Assembly (NCBI GenBank): GCA_965232985.1
Contig: CBDDRC010000019.1
Coordinates: 47,164-111,163 of the forward strand
From: JADFDG01 sp965232985
GTDB taxonomy: Bacteria; Pseudomonadota; Gammaproteobacteria; Pseudomonadales; JADFDG01
Length of the DNA stretch: 64,000 nucleotides
Direction of reading: 5' to 3'
Part shown: in pieces, positions 17,203 to 25,698 of the stretch
Position numbering within the stretch: the first letter of the stretch is position 1
Layout of the letters: each line of letters opens with the position of its first letter
Notes under the pieces: generated by a model
The model's database searches: none
What the model saw: only the letters and a program-made list of their open reading frames with translations
Told to the model about the DNA's origin: nothing
Position numbers and translations under genes: made by a program

Positions 17203-18222
17203 ATGGCGGTGCCGGTGCGATGGGCCCTTGCGGTATTTTTATTGCTCACCATCGGCATGCCGGTTGCTGCCCGCGAAGCCTGCCCGTTTGTCCGCGATCC
17301 GGCGTTCTGGGCGCGCACTGTGGTGCCGCCAACGCCGGCTGGCGAACTCGCGGTCGGCACGCTCAACGTTTTCCGGCTGTTCGATGCCGAGCAGGATCGC
17401 AGCGAGACGCAGGTGCTGACGGCGCAACAATTTGCCGCGCGGATTGAGCGTATTGCCCGTTACATCGCCCGCGACATGGGCGCACCGATGCTGATCGGCT
17501 TGCAGGAAATCGAGGATGACACGGCGGCCTTTGCGCTCACGCAGGCCTTGAAACGCGAAACGGGGCGCGACTGGCGTTTCGTGCTCGGCGATGTGTCCGG
17601 CGATGGCGAGATCCGCAATGCCCTGCTGGTTGATGCACAACTGCGCGTCATGGCGACCCGCTCGCTGTTCCGGCGCGAGCCGCGCGCGGGCAAGCCGTTG
17701 CACGATCGGCTGCCGCTGGTGGTGGACATCGATGCCGGCGCGATCCTGCCGGCAGTGGGTCGGTTCACGGCGGTTGTCGTGCACATGAAATCGCAACTTG
17801 GCATTGATCGGCCACAGGATGCCGAGCGGGTGATCGCCAAGCGCAAATTTCAGGCGGAAGAACTCGCGGGCTGGGCGGCGACGCAGGCAGGAGCCGGCGC
17901 GCGCCTGCTGGTACTCGGTGATTTCAACGCGCCGGCATTATCGGCTGCGGCCGATATTCGCGCCGAACCGTTGCGCATTCTGCTGGCGCAGGGCGGCCTC
18001 GTCGATGTCGCCGGAAATTTCCTCAAGCCGGCGCAGCGCTGGACCTATCGCTACAAGTGCTCATTGCAGGAACTCGACCACCTGCTGGTCAGTCCGGCGT
18101 TGGTGAAGGCTGTGCGCGGCTATGCAATTGTGCGCGGCGACACCTGCATCCGCGCCAGGGAAAAGTGCAGCGTGACGGGCTCGGTGTCCGATCATGAGGG
18201 TGTCGTGTTGAGGCTGCGCTGA
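17203..18222 (+). CDS. Secreted endonuclease/exonuclease/phosphatase-family protein
   Basis: A 339-residue protein with a signal peptide (about 1-23, ending PVAA). The metal-binding blocks of the EEP superfamily are in order: VGTLNVFRLFD, GLQEIEDD, VVVHMKSQ, LGDFNAP and a final SDHEGVVLRLR. Cys pairs near each end could form disulfides in the periplasm. Relatives act as secreted nucleases or phosphodiesterases. The start at 17203 follows ACAGGGTGG; the longer frame from 17113 runs through the terminator and is rejected. Confidence 0.78.
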   Translation: MAVPVRWALAVFLLLTIGMPVAAREACPFVRDPAFWARTVVPPTPAGELAVGTLNVFRLFDAEQDRSETQVLTAQQFAARIERIARYIARDMGAPMLIGLQEIEDDTAAFALTQALKRETGRDWRFVLGDVSGDGEIRNALLVDAQLRVMATRSLFRREPRAGKPLHDRLPLVVDIDAGAILPAVGRFTAVVVHMKSQLGIDRPQDAERVIAKRKFQAEELAGWAATQAGAGARLLVLGDFNAPALSAAADIRAEPLRILLAQGGLVDVAGNFLKPAQRWTYRYKCSLQELDHLLVSPALVKAVRGYAIVRGDTCIRAREKCSVTGSVSDHEGVVLRLR

Positions 18223-18554
18223 TGCAACATCGGCGCTGCCCGGTGCACCGAATTGTCGCCTCGTGGAAGTGCGGCGTACGCAGGTGCGCACCAGAATGGC
18301 CCTGTGCGCGTTGCCCGGGCGCTCAGGCGTTGGCATGGCTGCATTACCCGGAAAACTCCCCTCTTTTCGTGGCGGCCTTGATTGCCAAGGGATTTTTCAC
18401 CCTTGCCCGCTGCTGGCACGCATCCTGCTATCTCCCCTCCAGCGGGTCGTCGCGGCGATCTGCAACCGGTAGCGCCGTGCGCGGTTTGCCTCCAGGGGCG
18501 CCGCCGCCGACGTCGTATTTGTGGGCGTTTTCTTTACGGATAGAGGGGCTACAC
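18223..18554 (+). promoter_or_regulatory. urtA upstream region, 332 bp without a gene
   Basis: This gap holds the control region of the urea import operon. Besides the sigma-54 element described separately, two perfect 10-bp palindromes, CGGTGCACCG (18241-18250) and GGTGCGCACC (18283-18292), lie upstream of it. They contain the TGCACC/GGTGC half-sites known from NtrC enhancers but not in the standard spacing, so NtrC binding here is only an inference. No ORF in this stretch has coding character. Confidence 0.5.
18414..18430 (+). promoter_or_regulatory. Sigma-54 -24/-12 promoter of urtA
   Basis: TGGCACGCATCCTGCTA matches the RpoN consensus TGGCAC-N5-TTGCA with a single mismatch in the -12 core, and the invariant GG and GC are exactly 10 bp apart. 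A transcript from here would have a leader of about 115 nt before urtA. Urea uptake genes are classic NtrC/sigma-54 targets, which fits. Confidence 0.78.
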
Positions 18555-19829
18555 ATGAAACATCGTTCTCTGTTTAAGCTGTTTGCAGCCGGTGTCCTGT
18601 CTGCCGGCGCGATGATGTCCTCATTCGCGCAGGCCGCTGACACCATCAAGGTCGGCATCCTGCATTCGCTGTCCGGCACGATGGCGATTTCCGAAACTTC
18701 GCTGAAGGACATGGCGTTGTTCGCCATTGACGAGATCAACGCCAAGGGCGGCTTGCTCGGCAAGAAACTGGAGCCGGTGGTGGTTGATCCGGCATCCAAC
18801 TGGCCGTTGTTTGCCGAGAAGGCCCGGCAGTTGTTGACCCAGGATAAAGTGGCGGTGACTTTCGGTTGCTGGACGTCGGTGTCGCGTAAATCGGTGCTGC
18901 CGGTTTACGAAGAGATTGACGGTTTGCTGTTCTATCCGGTGCAGTATGAAGGCGAAGAGTTGTCGCCAAACGTTTTCTATACCGGTGCGGCACCGAACCA
19001 GCAGGCGATCCCGGCGGTTGAGTACCTGATGAGTGCAGACGGCGGTTCTGCCAAGCGCTTCGTCCTGCTGGGCACGGATTACGTTTATCCGCGCACCACC
19101 AACAAGATCCTGCGCGCGTTCCTGCACAGCAAGGGCATCACCGATGCGGACATCATGGAGGAGTACACGCCGTTCGGTCACAGCGATTACCAGACCATTA
19201 TCGGCAACATCAAGAAGTTCGCATCTGCAGGCAAGAAAACCGCTGTGGTGTCCACCATCAACGGAGATTCCAACGTGCCGTTCTACAAGGAGCTGGGCAA
19301 CCAGGGCCTGAAGGCAACGGACGTGCCGGTGGTGGCATTCTCGGTGGGTGAGGAGGAGCTGAAGGGTATCGACACCAAGCCCCTGCTCGGTCACCTCGCC
19401 GCCTGGAATTACTTTATGTCGGTGAAAAATCCGGTGAACAGCAAGTGGATTGCCGATTACACCGCCTGGGCGAAGAAGAAGGGTATTCCCGGCGCCGACA
19501 AACTGGTGCTGACCAACGATCCGATGGAAGCGACTTATGTTGGCATCAATATGTGGGCGCAGGCGGTGAAGAAAGCCGGTTCGACCGATGTCGCCAAAGT
19601 GCGCAAGGCGATGTATGGCCAGAGCTTTGCGGCACCGTCGGGCTTTACGCTGAAGATGGACGAGAAGAACCATCACTTGCACAAGCCGGTCATGATCGGC
19701 GAGGTGAAGGCGGATGGTCAGTTCGATATCGTCTGGGCAACCAAAGGCCCAATCCGCGCCCAGCCGTGGAGCCCGTACATTGCCGGCAACGACAAGAAAG
19801 TCGATGGTCCGGTAAAGGGCAAGTTCTGA
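18555..19829 (+). CDS. urtA: Urea ABC transporter substrate-binding protein
   Basis: A 424-residue periplasmic binding protein with a signal peptide (1-26, FAQA|A). DTIKVGILHSLSGTMAISETSLKDMALFAIDEINAKGG and VVVDPASNWPLFAEKA are hallmark UrtA sequence within the branched-chain amino-acid/amide-binding family. It captures urea at high affinity for the UrtBC channel. It is the first gene of urtABCDE-ureDABCEFG. The in-frame extension to 18222 covers the sigma-54 promoter and is rejected. A stable hairpin follows it before urtB. Confidence 0.95.
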   Translation: MKHRSLFKLFAAGVLSAGAMMSSFAQAADTIKVGILHSLSGTMAISETSLKDMALFAIDEINAKGGLLGKKLEPVVVDPASNWPLFAEKARQLLTQDKVAVTFGCWTSVSRKSVLPVYEEIDGLLFYPVQYEGEELSPNVFYTGAAPNQQAIPAVEYLMSADGGSAKRFVLLGTDYVYPRTTNKILRAFLHSKGITDADIMEEYTPFGHSDYQTIIGNIKKFASAGKKTAVVSTINGDSNVPFYKELGNQGLKATDVPVVAFSVGEEELKGIDTKPLLGHLAAWNYFMSVKNPVNSKWIADYTAWAKKKGIPGADKLVLTNDPMEATYVGINMWAQAVKKAGSTDVAKVRKAMYGQSFAAPSGFTLKMDEKNHHLHKPVMIGEVKADGQFDIVWATKGPIRAQPWSPYIAGNDKKVDGPVKGKF

Positions 19830-19844
19830 TCTGCCTGTGAGGGC

Positions 19845-19877
19845 GCCTGCGAACCGGATGCATGCCGGTTCGCAGGC
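19845..19877 (+). promoter_or_regulatory. Intercistronic hairpin between urtA and urtB
   Basis: A perfect 13-bp stem (GCCTGCGAACCGG with CCGGTTCGCAGGC) and a 7-nt loop lies 15 bp after the urtA stop. No T-run follows, so it probably protects or partly attenuates the message rather than ending it. Excess of the binding protein over membrane subunits is commonly arranged this way. Confidence 0.7.
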
Positions 19878-19933
19878 ATTAGGTAGTCGGAAGAATAATT
19901 CGCCGACGCGAATTCATTCGGGGTAAATCACCG

Positions 19934-21550
19934 ATGAGATTTTTGCAACGGGGCGGGCAACTCCTCGTGGTGCTTGCCTGCCTGTGTGCAGGCAATGTTG
20001 TGTTTGCGGGCGAAGCTGCCCCCGCTGCGCGCAGTCTTGAGCAGCAACTGGTAGACGGCGACGCCAGCGCGCGTGCCGCCTTGATTGTGCAGGCCGCTGC
20101 CGCCAGTGAGCCGCGCCTCACCGAGATTATCGTCATGATGGAAGCCGGCCGGCTGTTGATCGCGGCAGACGGCAGGGCGCTGGTGCAACAAGCGGATGGC
20201 AGTGTGCGCGATCCGCAAACGCATGCTGTCGAGCCGGTTGATCCGGCGACACTGAATTCCGTTACGGTCAACAACCGGGTGCGTGGTGCGATTGAAATTG
20301 CCCGTGCCGCGCAACAGTTGGCCGCTGACGATGCAGGGGTACGCCTGCAGGCCGCGCGTGTGCTGCAGGGCAGCGAAACGCCGGCATTGCTGCCGCTGAT
20401 CGACCGTCAGTTGGCGCAGGAAAGCGATGGCAGGATTGCAGCTGTGCTGTCGCTGGTGCAGGCCAGTTTGCGGTTGTCCAGCGCAGATGCAGCGCTGCGC
20501 AAGCTGGCGATTGATGCCTTTGCGCAAAGTGCTGACCCGAACGCGGTGTCGCGTTTGCGGCCGTTCACTGATGCGGCGGGCGAGAGCGATCCGGTAGTGC
20601 GCGCGGCGGCGCAAGAAAGTATCGCGGCCATTGAGCGGCGCATGGCCGGCTATGATCTGTTGGGCAATGTGTTCAGCGGCCTGAGCTTGGGTTCAGTATT
20701 GCTGTTGGCAGCGCTCGGTCTGGCCATTACCTACGGGCTGCTTGGCGTGATCAATATGGCGCACGGCGAAATGTTGATGCTGGGTGCCTACACGACTTTT
20801 GTCGTGCAAAACCTGTTTCAGTCCTATCTGCCCGACATTTTTGGCTGGTATCTGCTGGCAGCGATTCCGGCGGCGTTTCTGACCACAGCGATGATTGGCA
20901 TGTTGCTGGAGCGTACGGTGATTCGTTATCTCTATGGCCGGCCGCTGGAAACGCTGCTGGCTACCTGGGGCATCAGTCTGCTGCTGATCCAGGTTGTGCG
21001 GATGGTGTTCGGTGCGCAGAACGTCACCGTGGAAAATCCCGGCTGGTTGTCCGGTGGCTGGGAGCTTTCGCCGGTGTTGACCCTGCCGTACAACCGCATC
21101 GCGATTATCCTGTTTGTGATTTTTGTGTTGGCGTTTACCTGGGTGTTGCTGCAAAAGACCCGGCTTGGTTTGTTTGTGCGTGCGGTAACACAAAACCGGC
21201 GCATGGCCGACAGTGTCGGCGTGCCGACGGGGCGGGTGGATATGATGGCGTTTGGCCTGGGTTCCGGCATCGCTGGTCTGGGTGGCGTGGCCTTGTCGCA
21301 GCTCGGCAACGTCGGCCCGGAACTCGGTCAGGCCTATATTGTTGATTCGTTCATGGTGGTGGTGTTGGGTGGCGTCGGGCAGCTTGCCGGCACGGTGATC
21401 GGTGCAATGGGGCTCGGTATCGTCAACAAGATTCTGGAGCCGCAGGTGGGTGCCGTGCTCGGCAAGATTGCGATACTTGTGTTCATCATTTTGTTCATCC
21501 AGAAGCGTCCGCAGGGCTTGTTTGCCCTGAAAGGCCGGCAGGTGGACTAG
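19934..21550 (+). CDS. urtB: Urea ABC transporter permease UrtB
   Basis: A 538-residue permease. A signal-like segment and a ~210-residue periplasmic/helical extension precede the LivH-type membrane domain, as is standard for UrtB. The block LLGVINMAHGEMLMLGAY and the C-terminal LGGVGQLAGTVIGAMGLG are typical of the family. It pairs with UrtC to form the urea channel through the inner membrane. The start at 19934 lies after a weak ribosome site; the gap to urtA is 104 bp and carries a hairpin. Confidence 0.94.
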   Translation: MRFLQRGGQLLVVLACLCAGNVVFAGEAAPAARSLEQQLVDGDASARAALIVQAAAASEPRLTEIIVMMEAGRLLIAADGRALVQQADGSVRDPQTHAVEPVDPATLNSVTVNNRVRGAIEIARAAQQLAADDAGVRLQAARVLQGSETPALLPLIDRQLAQESDGRIAAVLSLVQASLRLSSADAALRKLAIDAFAQSADPNAVSRLRPFTDAAGESDPVVRAAAQESIAAIERRMAGYDLLGNVFSGLSLGSVLLLAALGLAITYGLLGVINMAHGEMLMLGAYTTFVVQNLFQSYLPDIFGWYLLAAIPAAFLTTAMIGMLLERTVIRYLYGRPLETLLATWGISLLLIQVVRMVFGAQNVTVENPGWLSGGWELSPVLTLPYNRIAIILFVIFVLAFTWVLLQKTRLGLFVRAVTQNRRMADSVGVPTGRVDMMAFGLGSGIAGLGGVALSQLGNVGPELGQAYIVDSFMVVVLGGVGQLAGTVIGAMGLGIVNKILEPQVGAVLGKIAILVFIILFIQKRPQGLFALKGRQVD

Positions 21551-21559
21551 GCAGCAGAC

Positions 21560-22687
21560 ATGCGCATGACATTCGCACAAAAAATTGCCACGTTGTCACC
21601 GATGTTGTTGTTGCCGCAGCGGGGCACAGTCTGGTTGCTGTTGATTCCGCTGTTGGTATTGCTGGCGCTGCCGCTGGGGCATGTGTTGCCCACCGACAGT
21701 ATTTTTCATGTGTCCGCCTACACGCTGACCCTGACCGGGAAAATTCTCTGCTATGCGGTTGTGGCCATGGCCCTGAATCTGGTTTGGGGGTACGCCGGCC
21801 TGCTGTCGCTTGGACACGGGCTGTTTTTTGCGCTCGGCGGCTATGCCATGGGCATGTACCTGATGCGGCAGATTGGTCGCGAAGGCAACTATCAATCGGA
21901 GCTGCCGGATTTTATGGTGTTTCTCGATTGGCAAGAGCTGCCCTGGTTCTGGCAGGGAACAGATCATTTTCTTTGGGCCATGTTTCTCGTGGTCGCCGTG
22001 CCGGGGCTGCTCGCATTTGTATTCGGCTGGTTTGCGTTTCGTTCGCGCATCAAGGGAGTTTATTTTTCCATCATCACCCAGGCGCTTACTTTCGCAGCCA
22101 TGCTGTTTTTCTTTCGCAACGAAACCGGCTTTGGTGGCAACAACGGCTTTACCGATTTCAAGCGGATACTGGGTTTCGATATCACCGCGCCGGGGACGCG
22201 CGCAACGTTGTTTTTCTGCACGCTGCTGCTGTTGGCTGCTGCCGTGGGCCTTTCCCGGTGGGTCGCGCGCTCGAAATTTGGTCGTGTGCTCGCGGCAGTG
22301 CGCGATGCCGAATCACGGCTGATGTTCTGCGGCTACGATCCGGCTGGCTACAAGCTGACAATCTGGGTGATCTCGGCGGTGTTGTGCGGTCTGGCCGGCG
22401 CACTGTATGTGCCGCAGGTGGGCATCATTAATCCCGGGGAAATGTCGCCGGCCAACTCCATTGAGGCGGCCATTTGGGTGGCGGTGGGTGGTCGCGGCAC
22501 CCTGTTCGGGCCGCTGCTGGGTGCCGGCATCATCAATGGCGCCAAGAGCTGGTTTACGGTTGCCTTCCCGGAATACTGGTTGTTTTTTCTGGGCGCGTTG
22601 TTTGTCGCCGTGACATTGTTCCTGCCGCAGGGGGTAATGGGGTTGCTGGCGAAAATACGACACAAAAATAGCAGGGATGCGGTATGA
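21560..22687 (+). CDS. urtC: Urea ABC transporter permease UrtC
   Basis: A 375-residue LivM-type permease with about nine membrane segments. MALNLVWGYAGLLSLGHGLFFALGGYAMGMYLMRQIG and GNNGFTDFKRILGF are characteristic UrtC blocks. It starts 9 bp after urtB and overlaps urtD by 4 bp (ATGA), so the two are translationally coupled. Confidence 0.94.
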   Translation: MRMTFAQKIATLSPMLLLPQRGTVWLLLIPLLVLLALPLGHVLPTDSIFHVSAYTLTLTGKILCYAVVAMALNLVWGYAGLLSLGHGLFFALGGYAMGMYLMRQIGREGNYQSELPDFMVFLDWQELPWFWQGTDHFLWAMFLVVAVPGLLAFVFGWFAFRSRIKGVYFSIITQALTFAAMLFFFRNETGFGGNNGFTDFKRILGFDITAPGTRATLFFCTLLLLAAAVGLSRWVARSKFGRVLAAVRDAESRLMFCGYDPAGYKLTIWVISAVLCGLAGALYVPQVGIINPGEMSPANSIEAAIWVAVGGRGTLFGPLLGAGIINGAKSWFTVAFPEYWLFFLGALFVAVTLFLPQGVMGLLAKIRHKNSRDAV

Positions 22688-23463
22688 GTACGCACATCCT
22701 GGCAGAAGGCGGTGTTGATCTTACGCACGGAAAGATTCTTTACCTGGAAGATGTCACGGTCTCTTTTGACGGCTTCCGGGCCCTGAACAAACTGACGCTG
22801 TATATTGATGTGGGCGAGTTGCGCTGCATTATCGGCCCGAACGGCGCCGGCAAAACCACGATGATGGACGTGATTACCGGCAAGACCCGGCCGGACAGTG
22901 GCACGGTGTATTTCGGCCAGAACATGGATCTGACGAACTTCAACGAACCGCAAATTGCACAGGCCGGCATTGGCCGCAAGTTCCAGAAGCCTTCGGTGTT
23001 CGAATCGATGACGGTGTTCGAGAACCTTGAGCTGGCACTCAAACATGACAAGTCGGTATGGGCGAGCATGCGTTACCGTATCAACGGCGAGCAGCGCGAT
23101 CGTATTGAGGAGCTGTTCACCACCATCCGCCTTGCGGATGAACGCAACCGTCTCGCCGGGTTGCTGTCGCATGGTCAGAAGCAGTGGCTGGAAATCGGCA
23201 TGTTGTTGGCGCAGGATCCCTTGCTGCTGTTGCTGGATGAGCCGGTGGCCGGCATGAGCGATGCCGAAACGGAGAAAACGGCAGAGCTGTTGCTGTCCTT
23301 GGCAGGCAAGCACTCGCTGATGGTGGTCGAGCACGATATGGCCTTCGTCGGCGCCATCGCCAAACATGTGACGGTATTGCATGAAGGGTCGGTGCTGGCC
23401 GAAGGCACGTTGCCGGATATGCAGGCCAACGAGAAGGTGATCGAGGTGTATCTTGGGCGCTGA
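22684..23463 (+). CDS. urtD: Urea ABC transporter ATP-binding protein UrtD
   Basis: A 259-residue ABC ATPase. Walker A is GPNGAGKTT, the signature is LSHGQKQWLEIGMLLAQDP (the SHGQKQWLEI form is specific to UrtD), and Walker B is LLLLDEPVAGM. It forms a heterodimer with UrtE that powers urea import. Confidence 0.95.
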   Translation: MSTHILAEGGVDLTHGKILYLEDVTVSFDGFRALNKLTLYIDVGELRCIIGPNGAGKTTMMDVITGKTRPDSGTVYFGQNMDLTNFNEPQIAQAGIGRKFQKPSVFESMTVFENLELALKHDKSVWASMRYRINGEQRDRIEELFTTIRLADERNRLAGLLSHGQKQWLEIGMLLAQDPLLLLLDEPVAGMSDAETEKTAELLLSLAGKHSLMVVEHDMAFVGAIAKHVTVLHEGSVLAEGTLPDMQANEKVIEVYLGR

Positions 23464-24175
23464 TCTTGCAACGGCAAGCCTGGTGGTCAGTAACCTGAAC
23501 CAGTATTACGGCGGCAGCCACATTTTGCGTGACGTCTCGCTGACGGTGGAAATGGGCAAGGTAACCTGCGTGCTGGGCCGTAATGGCGTCGGCAAGACCA
23601 CGCTGTTGCGTTGCATCATGGGCGTGGTGCCGCCGAAAACAGGTCGCGTTGTCTGGGCCGGTAATGACATCACGAAATTTGCTCCGCACGAACGGGTCGC
23701 GCAGGGTGTGGCCTGCGTGCCGCAGGGACGGGAGATTTTTGGCCGCCTCACGGTGGAAGAAAATCTGCGCATGGGTTTGGCGCGCTTTTCCGGCGCGAAG
23801 GGGCGCAGCATCCCGCCGTTTGTCTACGACACCTTTCCGGTGCTCGCGGAGATGAAACATCGGCGCGGCGGTGATCTTTCCGGTGGCCAGCAACAGCAAT
23901 TGGCCATCGCCCGCGCGCTGGTGAGCGAGCCGAAGCTGCTGATTCTTGATGAACCAACCGAAGGCATTCAGCCGTCGATCATCAAATTGATCGGCGAAGT
24001 GATCAGTCGGTTGGCGGCGCGCGGCGACATGGCGATTCTCCTGGTTGAGCAGTATTACGATTTTGCTGCGGCGCTTGCCGACAGTTATGCGGTGATGGCG
24101 CGCGGCACAGTGATCAAGAGCGGGCTCGGCAGCCAGATGGCCGCCGACGGCGTACGTGACCTGCTCGCCATCTGA
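23453..24175 (+). CDS. urtE: Urea ABC transporter ATP-binding protein UrtE
   Basis: A 240-residue LivF-type ATPase: Walker A GRNGVGKTT, signature LSGGQQQQLAIARAL, Walker B LLILDEPTEGIQPSII. The start is uncertain. A TTG at 23453 follows CGAGGTG and overlaps urtD by 11 bp; a GTG at 23483 would give the more usual short N-terminus before NLNQYYGGSHIL. The TTG is kept because of its ribosome site. Confidence 0.92.
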   Translation: MGADLATASLVVSNLNQYYGGSHILRDVSLTVEMGKVTCVLGRNGVGKTTLLRCIMGVVPPKTGRVVWAGNDITKFAPHERVAQGVACVPQGREIFGRLTVEENLRMGLARFSGAKGRSIPPFVYDTFPVLAEMKHRRGGDLSGGQQQQLAIARALVSEPKLLILDEPTEGIQPSIIKLIGEVISRLAARGDMAILLVEQYYDFAAALADSYAVMARGTVIKSGLGSQMAADGVRDLLAI

Positions 24176-25025
24176 GTTGCGTGTGGGTGCTGCGGCAGAT
24201 GCCTTTGGCCGCTGGAGTGCCGAACTCGAACTGGCGTATATGTGCCGCGGTGGCGCCACGATACCCGCGCTGCGTCGGCACCAGGGCCCGTTGCGGGTGC
24301 AAAAGCATTTCTATCCGGAAGGCTCCCGGGTCTGCCAGCACATCATTGTGCATCCGCCAGGTGGCATTGCCGGCGGCGACAGCCTGCGTATTGCCGTGGA
24401 TGTCGGCCCGCAGGCGCATGTGCTGTTGACTTCGCCGGGTGCCGCCAAGTGGTATCGCAGTGCCCGGGAAGCGACGCTGGATGTTGAATTGCAGGTGGCG
24501 CGCGGCGCGACCCTGGAATGGTTGCCGCTGGAAACCATTCTGTTTGCCGGCTCGCACAGTCGGATCCGCAACCGCATTGATCTGGCTGGCGATGCAAAAT
24601 TGTTGTGCATCGATGTGTTGTGTTTCGGGCGCCCGGGGTCGGGCGAATATTTTGGCGATGTGGCCGCCGGTCGCTGGCGGCAGCAGAGCGGGTTGTGGCG
24701 CGACGGTCGCCAGCTGTGGACGGAAACAGCGCTGCTTGCAGCACAGGATCCGTTACTGAACGCGGCAGCCGGGATGGGTGGCGCAACGGTGCTCGGTACC
24801 TTGCTCTGGGCCGGGCCGCCGGTGCCGGCCGATATCCACGCAGCCTGTGTGGCGCTGCCGCTGCATGGGCGCGGTGGGGTGACGCAGTTGCCGGATATCT
24901 GGAGCGCGCGCTGCCTGTGCACTTCGGTTGAAGATGCGCACCACTGGCTGCGTGGCTTGTGGGCGCTGTTGCGGCCGGCCATGCTTGGGCGCCCGGCGGT
25001 GCCGCCGCGCATCTGGGCGACCTGA
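24156..25025 (+). CDS. ureD: Urease accessory protein UreD
   Basis: A 289-residue urease chaperone that binds apo-urease and, with UreF and UreG, delivers nickel. The motifs QGPLRVQKHFYPEG, CQHIIVHPPGGIAGGD and LTSPGAAKWYRS are diagnostic. The likely GTG start at 24156 overlaps the end of urtE by 20 bp, so transport and hydrolysis genes form one transcription unit. Confidence 0.94.
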   Translation: MTCSPSELRVGAAADAFGRWSAELELAYMCRGGATIPALRRHQGPLRVQKHFYPEGSRVCQHIIVHPPGGIAGGDSLRIAVDVGPQAHVLLTSPGAAKWYRSAREATLDVELQVARGATLEWLPLETILFAGSHSRIRNRIDLAGDAKLLCIDVLCFGRPGSGEYFGDVAAGRWRQQSGLWRDGRQLWTETALLAAQDPLLNAAAGMGGATVLGTLLWAGPPVPADIHAACVALPLHGRGGVTQLPDIWSARCLCTSVEDAHHWLRGLWALLRPAMLGRPAVPPRIWAT

Positions 25026-25054
25026 ACGACGCGAGCAAAAACAAGGAGAAGAAG

Positions 25055-25357
25055 GTGGATCTGACACCGCGGGAGAAAGACAAATTGCTGATCGTGGTGG
25101 CTGCGCAATTGGCCGAAAAACGGCGGGCGCGTGGCTTGAAGCTGAATTATCCAGAAGCAGTTGCCTACATCACGGCGGAAATCATGGAAGGTGCCCGCGA
25201 TGGCAAATCCGTTGCCGAATTGATGCACTACGGTACGACCCTGCTGACCCGCGCCGACGTGATGGAAGGGGTTCCGGAAATGATCCCGGACATTCAGGTG
25301 GAGGCCACGTTTGTGGATGGCAGCAAGCTGGTGACCGTTCATCAACCGATTGTGTGA
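25055..25357 (+). CDS. ureA: Urease subunit gamma
   Basis: A 100-residue subunit, the standard length, beginning MDLTPREKDKLL with a GTG start at 25055 after AAGGAGAAGAAG. LNYPEAVAYI, VAELMHYGTTLLTR and the C-terminal VEATFVDGSKLVTVHQPI are family hallmarks. An in-frame extension to 24959 overlaps ureD and is not used. Confidence 0.97.
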   Translation: MDLTPREKDKLLIVVAAQLAEKRRARGLKLNYPEAVAYITAEIMEGARDGKSVAELMHYGTTLLTRADVMEGVPEMIPDIQVEATFVDGSKLVTVHQPIV

Positions 25358-25382
25358 GCGCAGGTTATTCAGGAGGAAACCG

Positions 25383-25688
25383 ATGATTCCCGGCGAAATG
25401 CAGATCCTGGACGGTGATATCGAAATCAACGCCGGCCGCGAGACGCGCACCCTGGCGGTCACCAACAGTGGCGATCGGCCGATCCAGGTCGGCTCGCACT
25501 ATCATTTTTTCGAAACCAATGCCGCGCTGCAATTCGAGCGGGCACAGGCGCGCGGTTTTCGGCTGAATATTCCCGCCGGCACGGCCGTGCGCTTTGAGCC
25601 AGGCCAGACGCGCACCGTGGAGGTGGTGGCGCTCGCCGGCGAGCGTACGGTGTACGGATTTCGCGGCCTGGTGATGGGCAAGCTGTGA
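25383..25688 (+). CDS. ureB: Urease subunit beta
   Basis: A 101-residue subunit starting MIPGEMQILDGDIEIN behind a strong AGGAGG ribosome site 6 bp from the ATG. VGSHYHFFETN and RLNIPAGTAVRFEPGQ are typical. It assembles with UreA and UreC into the (alpha-beta-gamma)3 enzyme. Confidence 0.97.
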   Translation: MIPGEMQILDGDIEINAGRETRTLAVTNSGDRPIQVGSHYHFFETNAALQFERAQARGFRLNIPAGTAVRFEPGQTRTVEVVALAGERTVYGFRGLVMGKL

Positions 25689-25698
25689 GGGACGAGCA

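Noticed and set aside
18222..18554. N-terminal extension of urtA to 18222
   Set aside because: It would run through the sigma-54 promoter and precede a normal signal peptide.
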